NCBI GenBank assembly: GCA_001873845.1
Contig: MNZY01000183.1
Location: forward strand, 1-22,354
Reading direction: 5' to 3'
DNA: 22,354 nt
DNA from: Candidatus Altarchaeum sp. CG2_30_32_3053
GTDB lineage: Archaea; Altiarchaeota; Altiarchaeia; Altiarchaeales; Altiarchaeaceae
In this document: positions 14,740 to 21,986 of the stretch, one piece after another
How positions within the stretch are numbered: the stretch's first letter is position 1
Layout of the letters: each line of letters starts with the position of its first letter
The notes under the pieces: model-generated
The model's database searches: none
What the model saw: only the letters and a program-made list of their open reading frames with translations
Told to the model about the DNA's origin: nothing
Translations under genes and position numbers: made by a program

Positions 14740-15581
14740 ATAATCCTTTCCGTATGCTTCTGGGTAATTAATAGAAGTTTTCCGATTAATGTATAAATTT
14801 CATCCTTGCTCATAGTTATGCTGTGGGGAGCGCCAGCTTCTATTGATACGGGTTTAAACTGTGTTATCATATCAACAAATGTGAAAAGATTTGCCTTTAA
14901 CTCCATTTTAACATTTCCGAAATAAAATTTCTTTTTTTCTGCTCCTGTTTCTGTCTCATTTGTATATTCTGTATTTTCCACACATTTGCATTTTCCATTA
15001 CTATCTGCTTCTTCATATTCTTCCAAAATTTCATCCCTGTTTTCTGAAATAACATAAGCGGTTGTTTTTATGCTGTTTATTGCATCGTTAAGTGATTTTT
15101 CAACCGATTCCTTATTTTCATTGTGAAATTCAAGTATAACATTTGCATAAATTTCCCTGCTTTCAATATTTGTATCCTTTGAATAAATTTCCATTTTTGA
15201 GAGATGTTCAAATGTCTTAACAATGTCACTTATGTCAAGAAAAATCTGATTTAAGGTAACCAAACTCAATTCAACGGTTTCTTTTTTTATTTCAACTGCA
15301 ACAGGGGCGAGATTTAAGACAAGCCGTATTAATTCTTCAATGTCGTAAATTAATGTGTCTATGATTATTGCACCGACAAACGGAGTTTGCTGAATCTCGT
15401 GGAATGAAATCTGAACGGGTTTTGTCTTTTTTGTTTCAAAATTTTCAACCGCAAGGGCAAAGAATTCCCCTGATCCGGTTTTATCTTTTGCTGCAAATGT
15501 TAATTTTGTTTCTATCCAGCCCTCATCAATATATTTTTGCTTTTCATCTAAATCCAAATCAAATTTATGAAATTTTTCCAT
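14709..15581 (-). CDS. Unknown protein with an internal repeat
   Basis: A 290-residue, acidic, apparently soluble protein that I do not recognise; no signal peptide or membrane segment is seen. Two parts look related: YDIEELIRLVLNLAPVAVEI...LNQIFLDISDIVKTFEHL (about residues 80-135) and ANLFTFVDMITQFKPVSIEA...IYTLIGKLLLITQKHTERI (about 230-282). Each runs from a helix through P-V-x-[IV]-E to another helix ending near the repeat boundary. The N-terminal LDEKQKYIDEGWIETKLTF and the later KKKFYFGNVKMELK may be the matching strands, giving a pseudo-two-fold protein. Between them lies a Cys-containing acidic linker (CKCVE). The gene converges on the PTPS gene with a 31-bp overlap, and its start faces the large palindrome array. 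Confidence 0.6.
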   Translation of the reverse strand: MEKFHKFDLDLDEKQKYIDEGWIETKLTFAAKDKTGSGEFFALAVENFETKKTKPVQISFHEIQQTPFVGAIIIDTLIYDIEELIRLVLNLAPVAVEIKKETVELSLVTLNQIFLDISDIVKTFEHLSKMEIYSKDTNIESREIYANVILEFHNENKESVEKSLNDAINSIKTTAYVISENRDEILEEYEEADSNGKCKCVENTEYTNETETGAEKKKFYFGNVKMELKANLFTFVDMITQFKPVSIEAGAPHSITMSKDEIYTLIGKLLLITQKHTERIIQSKKHADES

Positions 15582-16262
15582 TGTAAATATTATGAATATT
15601 GTGCCATTGTAAATATTATGAATATTATGAATTCTTTAAAGGCATTCGTGTTTTTAATATTCTCAAAGTCATTGTCTTGTTTTGAAATTTCTGGTTTTTA
15701 CACTCACTTCGTTCTGAGATTTAAAATTTATAGCGAAATTTAAAATAAGATTGAAAATCCAAAGGGTTTCAGTATTTCAAAAATCTCAGAGATTTTTTAA
15801 AGATTGAAACCAAAGGTTTCAGTATTTCAAAATTTCATTTGAAAATACGCTCACTTCGTTCGTGTCTTTTCAAATTCTCTGCGAATTTGAAAATCACCTC
15901 GCTGTTGCTCGGAGATTTTAAAATCCTTTTGGATTTTAAAATAATTTCGCTTCGCTCTCATTTAAAAATTCTGTAAATTTTTAAAGATTGAAAATCTTGT
16001 AGATTTTTAGTATTTTAAAATATTGTAGATTTTTAAAGATTGAAAATTTGCAGTTTTCAGTATTTAAAAAATCCCAAGATTTTTTAAAGATTGAAACCGA
16101 AGGTTTTAGTATTTAAAAAATCCCACAGATTTTTTAAAGATTGAAAATCTCAAAGATTTTCAGTATATTTTCAAAACTTTGCGTTTTGAAAATCACCTCA
16201 CTATCGTTCAGAGATTTACAAAATGTTCGGAACATTTTGAAAATACCCTTTGAATAGTTACA
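15582..16262. repeat. Composite palindrome array
   Basis: About 680 bp with no gene, built almost entirely of short palindromes. Six copies of a module with fixed ends AAGATTG and [CT]AGTAT around a variable hairpin lie at 15747, 15800, 15984, 16036, 16087 and 16137. They alternate with other palindromes (for example AAATCTCAGAGATTT at 15781, CAAATTC-GAATTTG at 15871, AAAATCC-GGATTTT at 15921) and with five GC-richer words of the type CCTCACTTCGTTCnGAG (15701, 15849, 15895, 15945, 16194). The array ends in AAAATACCCTTTGAATAGTTAC-like sequence at 16242-16262, also found at 11024. It is not a CRISPR: there are no constant repeats with unique spacers of constant length. Confidence 0.85.
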
Positions 16263-16450
16263 AATTTTATTTAAATTTCAATATCATAAAATTTGTTTAT
16301 GTTTTTTGTATTATAAAAGTACGGAAACATGTTGAAAATTTGGGAATAATATTTTGCGCATGAGTGTTTATGATGGTGGGCTTATTATTTCAATTTAAAA
16401 CCAATAATATTTTCTTCTTTTAAACCAAAATCCAAAAATATTTTCTTTAC

Positions 16451-16712
16451 TCACCAAGGTTTCCCAGATATTGTTTCAAAAACAGGATTATTTTTATACA
16501 CAAATCTAAAAGATTTCCCTAAAACTTTTCCTTGACCGATTACATTCATAATCTCTCAAATTCCAATATGGTGGAAAAGTAACAACTACTGAAACCGAAT
16601 TATCCGGAATCTTTTGAAGTGATTCTATTACATCTCCCTGCAAAATCAAAGGAATAATATCCTTTGATAATTCTATAAAATCATGTTTTTCTATTTTTGT
16701 CACAGATAACAT
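16451..16712 (-). pseudogene. DNA N4/N6-methyltransferase N-terminal remnant
   Basis: The first 55 residues match the start of site-specific N4-cytosine/N6-adenine methyltransferases of the DNA_methylase family: LQGDVIESLQKIPDNSVSVVVTFPPYWNLRDY, where the catalytic motif is normally TSPPYW. After RDY the frame shifts: the continuation VIGQGKVLGKS, resembling the family's GQIG.E segment, is in the next frame and stops at 16451. The C-terminal SAM-binding part is missing, so the product would be inactive. No restriction endonuclease is adjacent. The serine-to-phenylalanine change in the catalytic motif is a further sign of decay. Confidence 0.65.
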
Positions 16713-16775
16713 TTTTTTTAGTTTTTCGTTTCTTTATTTATCACGGTTATTAGAAATGAAATTATGCATAAGTCT

Positions 16776-16860
16776 TATAGTCGATTTGCTAATTTTTTAC
16801 ACCATTCAAGCAAATTAATAAATACTAAATTTAGTGTAAAATGTAGATAAATTCACTATA
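16776..16860. mobile_element. MITE-like element B, TATAGT-ended inverted repeats
   Basis: An 85-bp element from TATAGTCGATTT to AAATTCACTATA, with end repeats matching at about 19 of 27 positions and an exact TTTTACAC/GTGTAAAA inner block. Its left half is close to element A. It sits 8 bp beyond the pdxT stop, so its hairpin could also affect the end of the pdxT transcript. Confidence 0.6.
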
Positions 16861-16868
16861 AATTAGTA

Positions 16869-17453
16869 TTAAATTAAATTTAAAAAATATTTATAAATTT
16901 TTCTGTAATTTGTTAATTCGGGATGAAATGTAATCCCCATCACATTTTTGTCTTTAACCGCAACCGCCTTTCCTTCAAAGTTCGCCAGAATTTCTCCCCT
17001 ATTCACCTTCTCAATTACAGGCGCCCTTATAAATATTGCATGGAATTTCTCTGTTATTTTGCCTAGATTTAAAACAATATCTGTCTCAAAACTTTCCCGC
17101 TGTCTTCCGTAACCATTCCTCTTTACATCAATGTCAAGCAATCCATCATAAAATTTGTTGTTTACATTCTTCGCGAGCAGAATCAGCCCTGCACAGATTC
17201 CCATTACAGGAATACCTTCTCCTGATATTTTCTTCAGAAAATTTAAAAATTTATTTCCATCTTCATCGTGTGTTAATTTTCTCATTGCTGTGCTTTCTCC
17301 GCCAGGAATAATTAATGCGTCGCAGTCAAAAATTTCAAAATTCCGCAATTCAGCAACTTTGATGTCTTTTCCAGATTCTTTTCCCACATTATGCAGCATT
17401 TTCGTATGTTCGCTGACATCTCCCTGTAATGCAAATATTCCTATTTTCAGCAT
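16869..17453 (-). CDS. pdxT: Pyridoxal 5'-phosphate synthase glutaminase subunit PdxT
   Basis: Releases ammonia from glutamine and channels it to PdxS for vitamin B6 synthesis from ribose 5-phosphate, glyceraldehyde 3-phosphate and glutamine. The 194-residue length is normal. The protein starts LKIGIFALQGDVSEHTKML, has the oxyanion loop GGESTAMRKL (residues 51-60), the nucleophile elbow GICAG (Cys87), FIRAPVIE near residue 140 and the His-Glu pair in FHPEL (His177, Glu179), a complete catalytic triad. PdxS is not adjacent. The gene diverges from rpl10e, and its stop lies 8 bp from MITE-like element B. Confidence 0.93.
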   Translation of the reverse strand: MLKIGIFALQGDVSEHTKMLHNVGKESGKDIKVAELRNFEIFDCDALIIPGGESTAMRKLTHDEDGNKFLNFLKKISGEGIPVMGICAGLILLAKNVNNKFYDGLLDIDVKRNGYGRQRESFETDIVLNLGKITEKFHAIFIRAPVIEKVNRGEILANFEGKAVAVKDKNVMGITFHPELTNYRKIYKYFLNLI

Positions 17454-17570
17454 TTAAAAATTTTATAAGTAAATTTATTAAGGTATTTTGTCCCAAAAAA
17501 CAATTACCAGAATCAATTACGAACCACTTACAAATAAAAACAAACGCATGAACAGAGGCGTGAATATTTC

Positions 17571-17614
17571 TGTTTTTGTTAATGTTTTTGTTAATGTTTT
17601 TGTTAATGTTTTCT
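17571..17614. repeat. 12-bp tandem repeat upstream of rpl10e
   Basis: TGTTTTTGTTAA is repeated three times exactly (17571-17606) with a partial fourth copy. It lies in the 245-bp gap between the divergent pdxT and rpl10e genes, probably between their promoters. Nothing else is recognisable in that gap. Confidence 0.9.
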
Positions 17615-17698
17615 TTTATTTATTTTTAGCAAAAAATAATTATTAAGCAGATTAAATTTAAAAATAATTATTAAAAATTTAAAATTTAGAAATTCAAG

Positions 17699-18271
17699 AT
17701 GGGAGATATAAGACCAGCACATTGCTACAGGTGGGATAGTCCAACATTTACGAGAGTAAGTAGAACGCCAAGTAATTCATACATTACGGGAATTCCGGGA
17801 AATAAAATTTTGCACTTTACTTATGGCAAGCCGGAACTTTATGAGAAGGAAATTTCTGTAATCTATAAAGACAGAATGATGGTCAGGCATAATGCTCTGG
17901 AATCAGCCAGAATTGTGGCCCAGAAATTTCTTTTAAAAAATATAAAGGAAAATTTTTCGTTGCTGATAAGACCTTATCCTCATCATGTAATGAGAGAAAA
18001 CGCACAGGCAAGCGGTGCAGGAGCAGACAGAGTGCAGCAGGGTATGAGGCAGTCGTTTGGAAAGGCAGTCGGAAGGGCGGCAAAGGTTTATAAAGGACAA
18101 AAGCTTGCGAGTATTTTTGTACATCCGGAAAATCTGGAGGTTGCAAAACAGGCGGCAGAACGTATGCTCGCAAAACTTCCCGGAGAGAAAATAATTGTAA
18201 TTGAAGATACAAAGAAGGCAAAGGAAACGAAAATAAGTGATGCAGGTGCTGCTGTGGAGACAAATAAATAA
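17699..18271 (+). CDS. rpl10e: Large ribosomal subunit protein L10e (uL16 family)
   Basis: Archaeal/eukaryotic uL16 counterpart that sits near the peptidyl-transferase centre and tRNA path of the large subunit. The 190-residue protein has the usual features: RPAHCYRWDSPTFTRVSRTPSNSYITGIPGNKI at the start, ALESARIVAQKFL, LLIRPYPHHVMRENAQASGAGADRVQQGMRQSFGKAVGRAA containing the conserved internal loop, and LASIFVHPENLEVAKQAAERMLAKLPGEKIIV. A short Lys/Glu/Ala-rich tail follows. The ATG is preceded by A-rich sequence. The gene is monocistronic here: a decayed toxin-antitoxin pair follows downstream, and no other ribosomal genes are nearby. Confidence 0.97.
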   Translation: MGDIRPAHCYRWDSPTFTRVSRTPSNSYITGIPGNKILHFTYGKPELYEKEISVIYKDRMMVRHNALESARIVAQKFLLKNIKENFSLLIRPYPHHVMRENAQASGAGADRVQQGMRQSFGKAVGRAAKVYKGQKLASIFVHPENLEVAKQAAERMLAKLPGEKIIVIEDTKKAKETKISDAGAAVETNK

Positions 18272-18353
18272 GGAATGTATTTTTTTCACCTGCCTTGTTC
18301 AGATATTTCAGCAAGGTTGAAATAAGTTATGTTAAATTAAATACATAGTAAAA

Positions 18354-18587
18354 ATGGATGTACTGGTGGTTAAAGGAACATAAGTAAACGGAATAATAAA
18401 ACCATTTGAAGAAGTGAATGTTAAAAATAATGCAGAAGCAATAGTCATTTTTTTAAATAAAACAAAAGAAAAGAAGTCCTCTTTCTTTTCCGCCGCGGGT
18501 TCATGGAAAGATGTAGACACAAATGCATTAAAGAGGAAAATATATAAAAACAGAAAAATTTCCAACAGAGGAGTTGTTAAACTATGA
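18354..18587 (+). pseudogene. AF2212/DUF104-type antitoxin with an in-frame stop codon
   Basis: Reading from the ATG gives MDVLVVKGT, then TAA, then VNGIIKPFEEVNVKNNAEAIVIFL, which is the start of the AF2212-like (DUF104) antitoxin family, whose consensus has a tyrosine before [EVD]NG.[IL]KPLE. The stop thus replaces that tyrosine codon (TAT or TAC to TAA). The frame then stays open to SWKDVDTNALKRKIYKNRKISNRGVV, the usual toxin-binding tail, and ends at TGA overlapping the next ATG. A single nonsense change in an otherwise intact frame suggests recent loss; readthrough or an internal start cannot be excluded. Confidence 0.65.
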
Positions 18588-18664
18588 TATCTTATCTTAT
18601 TGATACGGATTGGATTATTGATTTTCTGAAAGGCAAAGAAGAGATATTCATTTTAGCAGGATAA
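18584..18664 (+). pseudogene. VapC-type PIN toxin remnant
   Basis: Overlaps the antitoxin stop as ATGA, the normal coupling in vapBC operons. The 26 residues MISYLIDTDWIIDFLKGKEEIF match the first strand and helix of PIN-domain ribonucleases, with the first catalytic aspartate (Asp7). The frame ends at TAA after ILAG, whereas a full toxin is about 130 residues. The remaining acidic residues are gone, so the toxin is inactive. Confidence 0.65.
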
Positions 18665-18698
18665 ATGGACTGAAAATAGGACAAAAAAGAAATCAAAA

Positions 18699-19763
18699 AT
18701 GCCCCTAAATTACCTAAAAATGTTTTCTGTAAAAACAAAAATAATATTCGGAAGGGCTGAAGAGGAAATTTCTGATTTAAATTTAAATTTAAAAATAAAA
18801 GGAAACGGATTATTATGCACCCGAAGAAGTGCGAACTTTAAATTTAATGGCTTAAATTTATATCATTTAAAAATTTCTCCTGAACCATGTGTTGATGACA
18901 TTTACAAATACTTTGACAAAATCAGGGACTTAAATTTTGACTATGTGCTTGCTATCGGCGGCGGAAGCGTGCTGGATGCGGCAAAAATTTTAAGCGTCAT
19001 GGATAAAGACAGAAAGGTTGAGGGCTTGATTGGAATGGACAAAGTCAAAGGCAGGATAAAAACCCTTATTGCGATTCCGACAACGCACGGCAGCGGGAGC
19101 GAAGTGACAAAATATGCTGTCTTAAAATTTCAGGGCTTAAAGCAAACCGTTGTTTCTGATTTTATTGTTCCGGATTATGCGCTCATTGATGAAAATCTGG
19201 TGATGAATCAGCCCGCAGAATTAACTTTTTACACTTCAATTGATGCCTTCTGCCATAACATTGAAGCATACCTTTCAAAGGTCTCTCATCCGTTAACCGA
19301 TTTGAATTGCGTAAATGGAATGAAATTTTTCTTTGACGGAATTGACGCAGCAATGGAGAATAAAATTTCAGGAAGGAAAAAGATGCTTGTTTGTTCTGTT
19401 TTGGGCGGGATCGCTATAACAAATATAAGGACAAATTTAATTCATGCCTTAAGTCATGTAGTCGGGGCTGAAAAGGAAATTTCGCACGGACTGGCAAATG
19501 CCCTGTTTTTGCGGGGTTATCTGAAATTTTATAAGGGCGATGAGAAATTTAAAAAACTGGGCAAAATTCTGAATATTGACATTATAAAGCGGACTGATGA
19601 AATTTATGAAAAATATAATACAAAACAACTATGTGATTTTGCTGCTCAAAGTGAAATCAGGCATATTGCTGAACTGACTTATGAAAACAAACGGCTATTG
19701 AGCATAATGAAGAAGGAGATAAGTAAGGAGGAAATAGAGAGAATCGTTGCAGAGGCGATGTGA
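18699..19763 (+). CDS. Iron-containing (group III) alcohol dehydrogenase family protein
   Basis: NAD(P)-dependent oxidoreductase of the Fe-ADH fold, predicted to interconvert an alcohol and an aldehyde or ketone; the substrate cannot be read from the sequence. The nucleotide-binding GGGSVLDAAK is near residues 86-95, followed by IPTTHGSGSEVTKYAV. Metal ligands are expected in SIDAFCHNIEAY (Asp and His), NLIHALSHVVG and ISHGLANALFL. These PTT.GSGSE and HG motifs favour a true Fe-ADH over sn-glycerol-1-phosphate dehydrogenase. At 354 residues it is slightly shorter than the usual ~380. The ATG at 18720 (MFSVKTKIIFG) matches typical family starts better than 18699. The debranching enzyme follows after 79 bp. 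Confidence 0.82.
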   Translation: MPLNYLKMFSVKTKIIFGRAEEEISDLNLNLKIKGNGLLCTRRSANFKFNGLNLYHLKISPEPCVDDIYKYFDKIRDLNFDYVLAIGGGSVLDAAKILSVMDKDRKVEGLIGMDKVKGRIKTLIAIPTTHGSGSEVTKYAVLKFQGLKQTVVSDFIVPDYALIDENLVMNQPAELTFYTSIDAFCHNIEAYLSKVSHPLTDLNCVNGMKFFFDGIDAAMENKISGRKKMLVCSVLGGIAITNIRTNLIHALSHVVGAEKEISHGLANALFLRGYLKFYKGDEKFKKLGKILNIDIIKRTDEIYEKYNTKQLCDFAAQSEIRHIAELTYENKRLLSIMKKEISKEEIERIVAEAM

Positions 19764-19842
19764 TTCTTTGTAAAGTTATGAACATTCTTTATTAGACATT
19801 CTTTATCAGTATTTATTCTGTGTTCGGGTTAAATTTATCATT

Positions 19843-21810
19843 ATGGAAAACACTGTACAAAAAATGTATTTTCCGGAATATTTAATTACAAACGGACTTG
19901 ACGGCTACGCTTCATCAACAATTTTAAATTTAAACACACGAAAATATCACGGATTGCTTGTTGTTGCCGATTACGATAAAAATAATTATGTTATTCTTTC
20001 TGGCATTGACGAGCGTATAGAAATTAACGGAAAAATTTATGAACTTGGCAACCATCATTATAAAGAGGACTATGACCCAAACAAAAGAGACATATTTTTT
20101 CCGCGGGGATTTAAATTTCTTAAAAATTTTAAATATTCCCATCGTATTTTTCCGAAATTTTATTACGAAGTTGAAGATGTTGGGATTGAAAAAGAAATTT
20201 TAATGCCTCACGGATTTAACACAGTTATTGTTCATTACAAAATAAAAAACAAGGATGACAATGAGAAGGATATAAAATTTTCCATAAATCCTTTGCTAAA
20301 TATGAGGGACTATCACAAAAATTTACATATTTCTGTTGTAAAGGACTTTACCTGTGAAGTATCCGCAGCTCAAAAAGGCATTATTGTTTCGCACGGTAAA
20401 ATAAAAGTAAGAATAAGTTCTGACACAGAGTTTTTGAAGAATGAATACATACTCAGGAATGTGTTTTACCAAAAAGAATGGGAGAGGGGCTATGACCCGT
20501 TTGAGGACCTGTATTGTCCGGGCTCTTTCTTTGGAGATAAAGGAGAAACAACCATGGTAGCAAGTTTCAATGAAACAAAATCAATAAGTTATGAAAAATA
20601 TAAGCAGGAGGAAATTTTGCGTATAGAAAATTTAAAAAATTTAACCAGTAAAAGGTCCCGGATTTTTCAGGAACTTTCAACACTGGCGGATAAATTTATA
20701 ATTAAACATTCTAATAGTTATGGAATAATTGCCGGTTATCACTGGTTTGATGAATGGGGCAGAGACACAATGATTTCAATTCCTGGATTATGCCTGGCAA
20801 CAGGAAGATTTGATGTCGCAAAAGGTCTGATAAAGGGGTGGTTAAATTTTATGCAGAATGGATTAATTCTAAATTTTATTCCTGTTAGATATCCTTTTGA
20901 ATGCCCGTATAATTCAAGTGATGCATCACTTTGGTTCCTTAATGCAGTATATCATTACTACACGGACACAAAAGACATAAAATTTATTGAAGAAATCCAT
21001 CAGAAATTGTGCGAAATTGCTGAATCTTATATTAGGGGAAATTCTGCCTGTAAAATGGATAATGACTGCCTGATTGTTTCAAACGCCCAGACAACATGGA
21101 TGGATACAAAATGGACAAAGCGGGAAGGAAAAGCAGTTGAAATAAATGCGTTATGGTATAATGCTTTAAATATATTAAAATTTTTCTCATATTTGCTTAA
21201 CAAAAATTTTGATTATGAAGAAATTTTGGAAAATGTAAAGAAAAATTTTGAAATTTTCTGGAATGAAAAAAAGGGGTGTCTTTACGATGTAATTCTGAAT
21301 AATAAGCCCGATGATTCCATAAGACCAAACCAGATTTTTGCAATAGGTTTGCCTTTTAATGTTATTGATAATGACAATGATGAAAGGGCAAGAAAAATTT
21401 TTAATGTGGTTTTTGGGGAATTATATACTCCTTACGGCTTGAGAACATTAAGTAAAAAGTCCGAAAATTACAGAGGAATTTATGAAGGAAATGAAGAAAA
21501 CAGAGATAAGGCATATCACAACGGAACCGTATGGCCGTTTTTGATTGGGGTTTTTATAGAGGCATATTTAAAGATAAATAATTACAGCAGGGAAAGTAAG
21601 GATAACGCATTAAAATTTTTAAATCCGTTGCTAGAATATGCTGAAAAATTTAATATGATTCCCGAAATTTTTGACGGAGATTATCACCTCACTTCGTCCG
21701 GAGATTATCAAACGGAGTTTGAAAATCCCCATAAACCAGGAGGATGTATTGCACAGGCGTGGAGTGTTGCAGAGGTGTTAAGGATATATGCTTTATATGC
21801 TTCATTATGA
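19843..21810 (+). CDS. Glycogen debranching enzyme (GDE_N + amylo-alpha-1,6-glucosidase)
   Basis: Hydrolyses alpha-1,6 branch points in glycogen-like storage polysaccharide. The 655-residue protein has an N-terminal GDE_N domain (about 1-225: EYLITNGLDGYASSTILNLNTRKYHGLLV) and a C-terminal (alpha/alpha)6-barrel (about 280-655). The barrel shows GIIAGYHWFDEWGRDTMISIPGL with the catalytic-site acidic residues, SSDASLWFLNAVY, AVEINALWYNAL, YHNGTVWPFLIG and GGCIAQAWSVAEVLR. Between EIFDGDY and PHKPGGC, where relatives usually have only a few residues, there are about 14 extra ones (HLTSSGDYQTEFEN). They coincide with a genomic palindromic repeat word at 21676-21709. The protein presumably remains functional because the addition lies in a loop. 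Confidence 0.9.
   Translation: MENTVQKMYFPEYLITNGLDGYASSTILNLNTRKYHGLLVVADYDKNNYVILSGIDERIEINGKIYELGNHHYKEDYDPNKRDIFFPRGFKFLKNFKYSHRIFPKFYYEVEDVGIEKEILMPHGFNTVIVHYKIKNKDDNEKDIKFSINPLLNMRDYHKNLHISVVKDFTCEVSAAQKGIIVSHGKIKVRISSDTEFLKNEYILRNVFYQKEWERGYDPFEDLYCPGSFFGDKGETTMVASFNETKSISYEKYKQEEILRIENLKNLTSKRSRIFQELSTLADKFIIKHSNSYGIIAGYHWFDEWGRDTMISIPGLCLATGRFDVAKGLIKGWLNFMQNGLILNFIPVRYPFECPYNSSDASLWFLNAVYHYYTDTKDIKFIEEIHQKLCEIAESYIRGNSACKMDNDCLIVSNAQTTWMDTKWTKREGKAVEINALWYNALNILKFFSYLLNKNFDYEEILENVKKNFEIFWNEKKGCLYDVILNNKPDDSIRPNQIFAIGLPFNVIDNDNDERARKIFNVVFGELYTPYGLRTLSKKSENYRGIYEGNEENRDKAYHNGTVWPFLIGVFIEAYLKINNYSRESKDNALKFLNPLLEYAEKFNMIPEIFDGDYHLTSSGDYQTEFENPHKPGGCIAQAWSVAEVLRIYALYASL
21676..21709 (+). 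repeat. Palindromic repeat word inside the debranching-enzyme gene
   Basis: GGAGATTATC occurs at 21676-21685 and again at 21700-21709, flanking ACCTCACTTCGTCC. The middle matches the CCTCACTTCGTTCnGAG word found six times in non-coding repeats of this window. The 24-bp period keeps the reading frame. Confidence 0.65.
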
Positions 21811-21870
21811 ATAGAGTTGTTGCAAGTTGTTGCAAATTAAAAATTTTAAAGGAATTCAAAGGTTAAACGG

Positions 21871-21985
21871 TTATTTTAAAATCCAAAAGGATTTTGAATA
21901 CTGAAAATCTACAAGATTTTCAATCTTGCAGATACTGAAAACTATGAGTTTTCAATCTTTCAAAATACTTGAAGTATTTTGAAAA
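21871..21985. repeat. Palindromic modules after the debranching-enzyme gene
   Basis: Two minus-oriented AAGATTG-hairpin-CAGTAT modules lie at 21898-21927 (stem GAAAATC/GATTTTC) and 21932-21959 (stem GAAAACT/AGTTTTC). They are preceded by AAAATCC-aaaa-GGATTTT (21879-21895) and followed by the perfect palindrome CAAAATACT-tga-AGTATTTTG (21961-21981). The group II intron begins five bases after the last stem. Confidence 0.85.
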
Positions 21986-21986
21986 T

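Noticed and set aside
15700..16262. Possible CRISPR array
   Set aside because: Modules are palindromes with variable stems and irregular spacing (about 50-180 bp), there are no constant-length unique spacers, and no cas genes are nearby.
17883..18314. Two minus-strand ORFs of 143 and 118 residues opposite L10e
   Set aside because: Cys/Leu/His/Phe-rich translations typical of antisense shadow frames, fully overlapping a clear ribosomal protein gene.
18332..18565. Minus-strand ORF of 77 residues
   Set aside because: It is the antisense of the decayed antitoxin, whose plus-strand translation shows recognisable family motifs.
18699..19763. sn-glycerol-1-phosphate dehydrogenase (archaeal lipid enzyme)
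   Set aside because: The PTTHGSGSEVT and HALSHVVG motifs match iron-containing alcohol dehydrogenases; the sequence lacks the shDG-type motif of glycerol-1-phosphate dehydrogenases.
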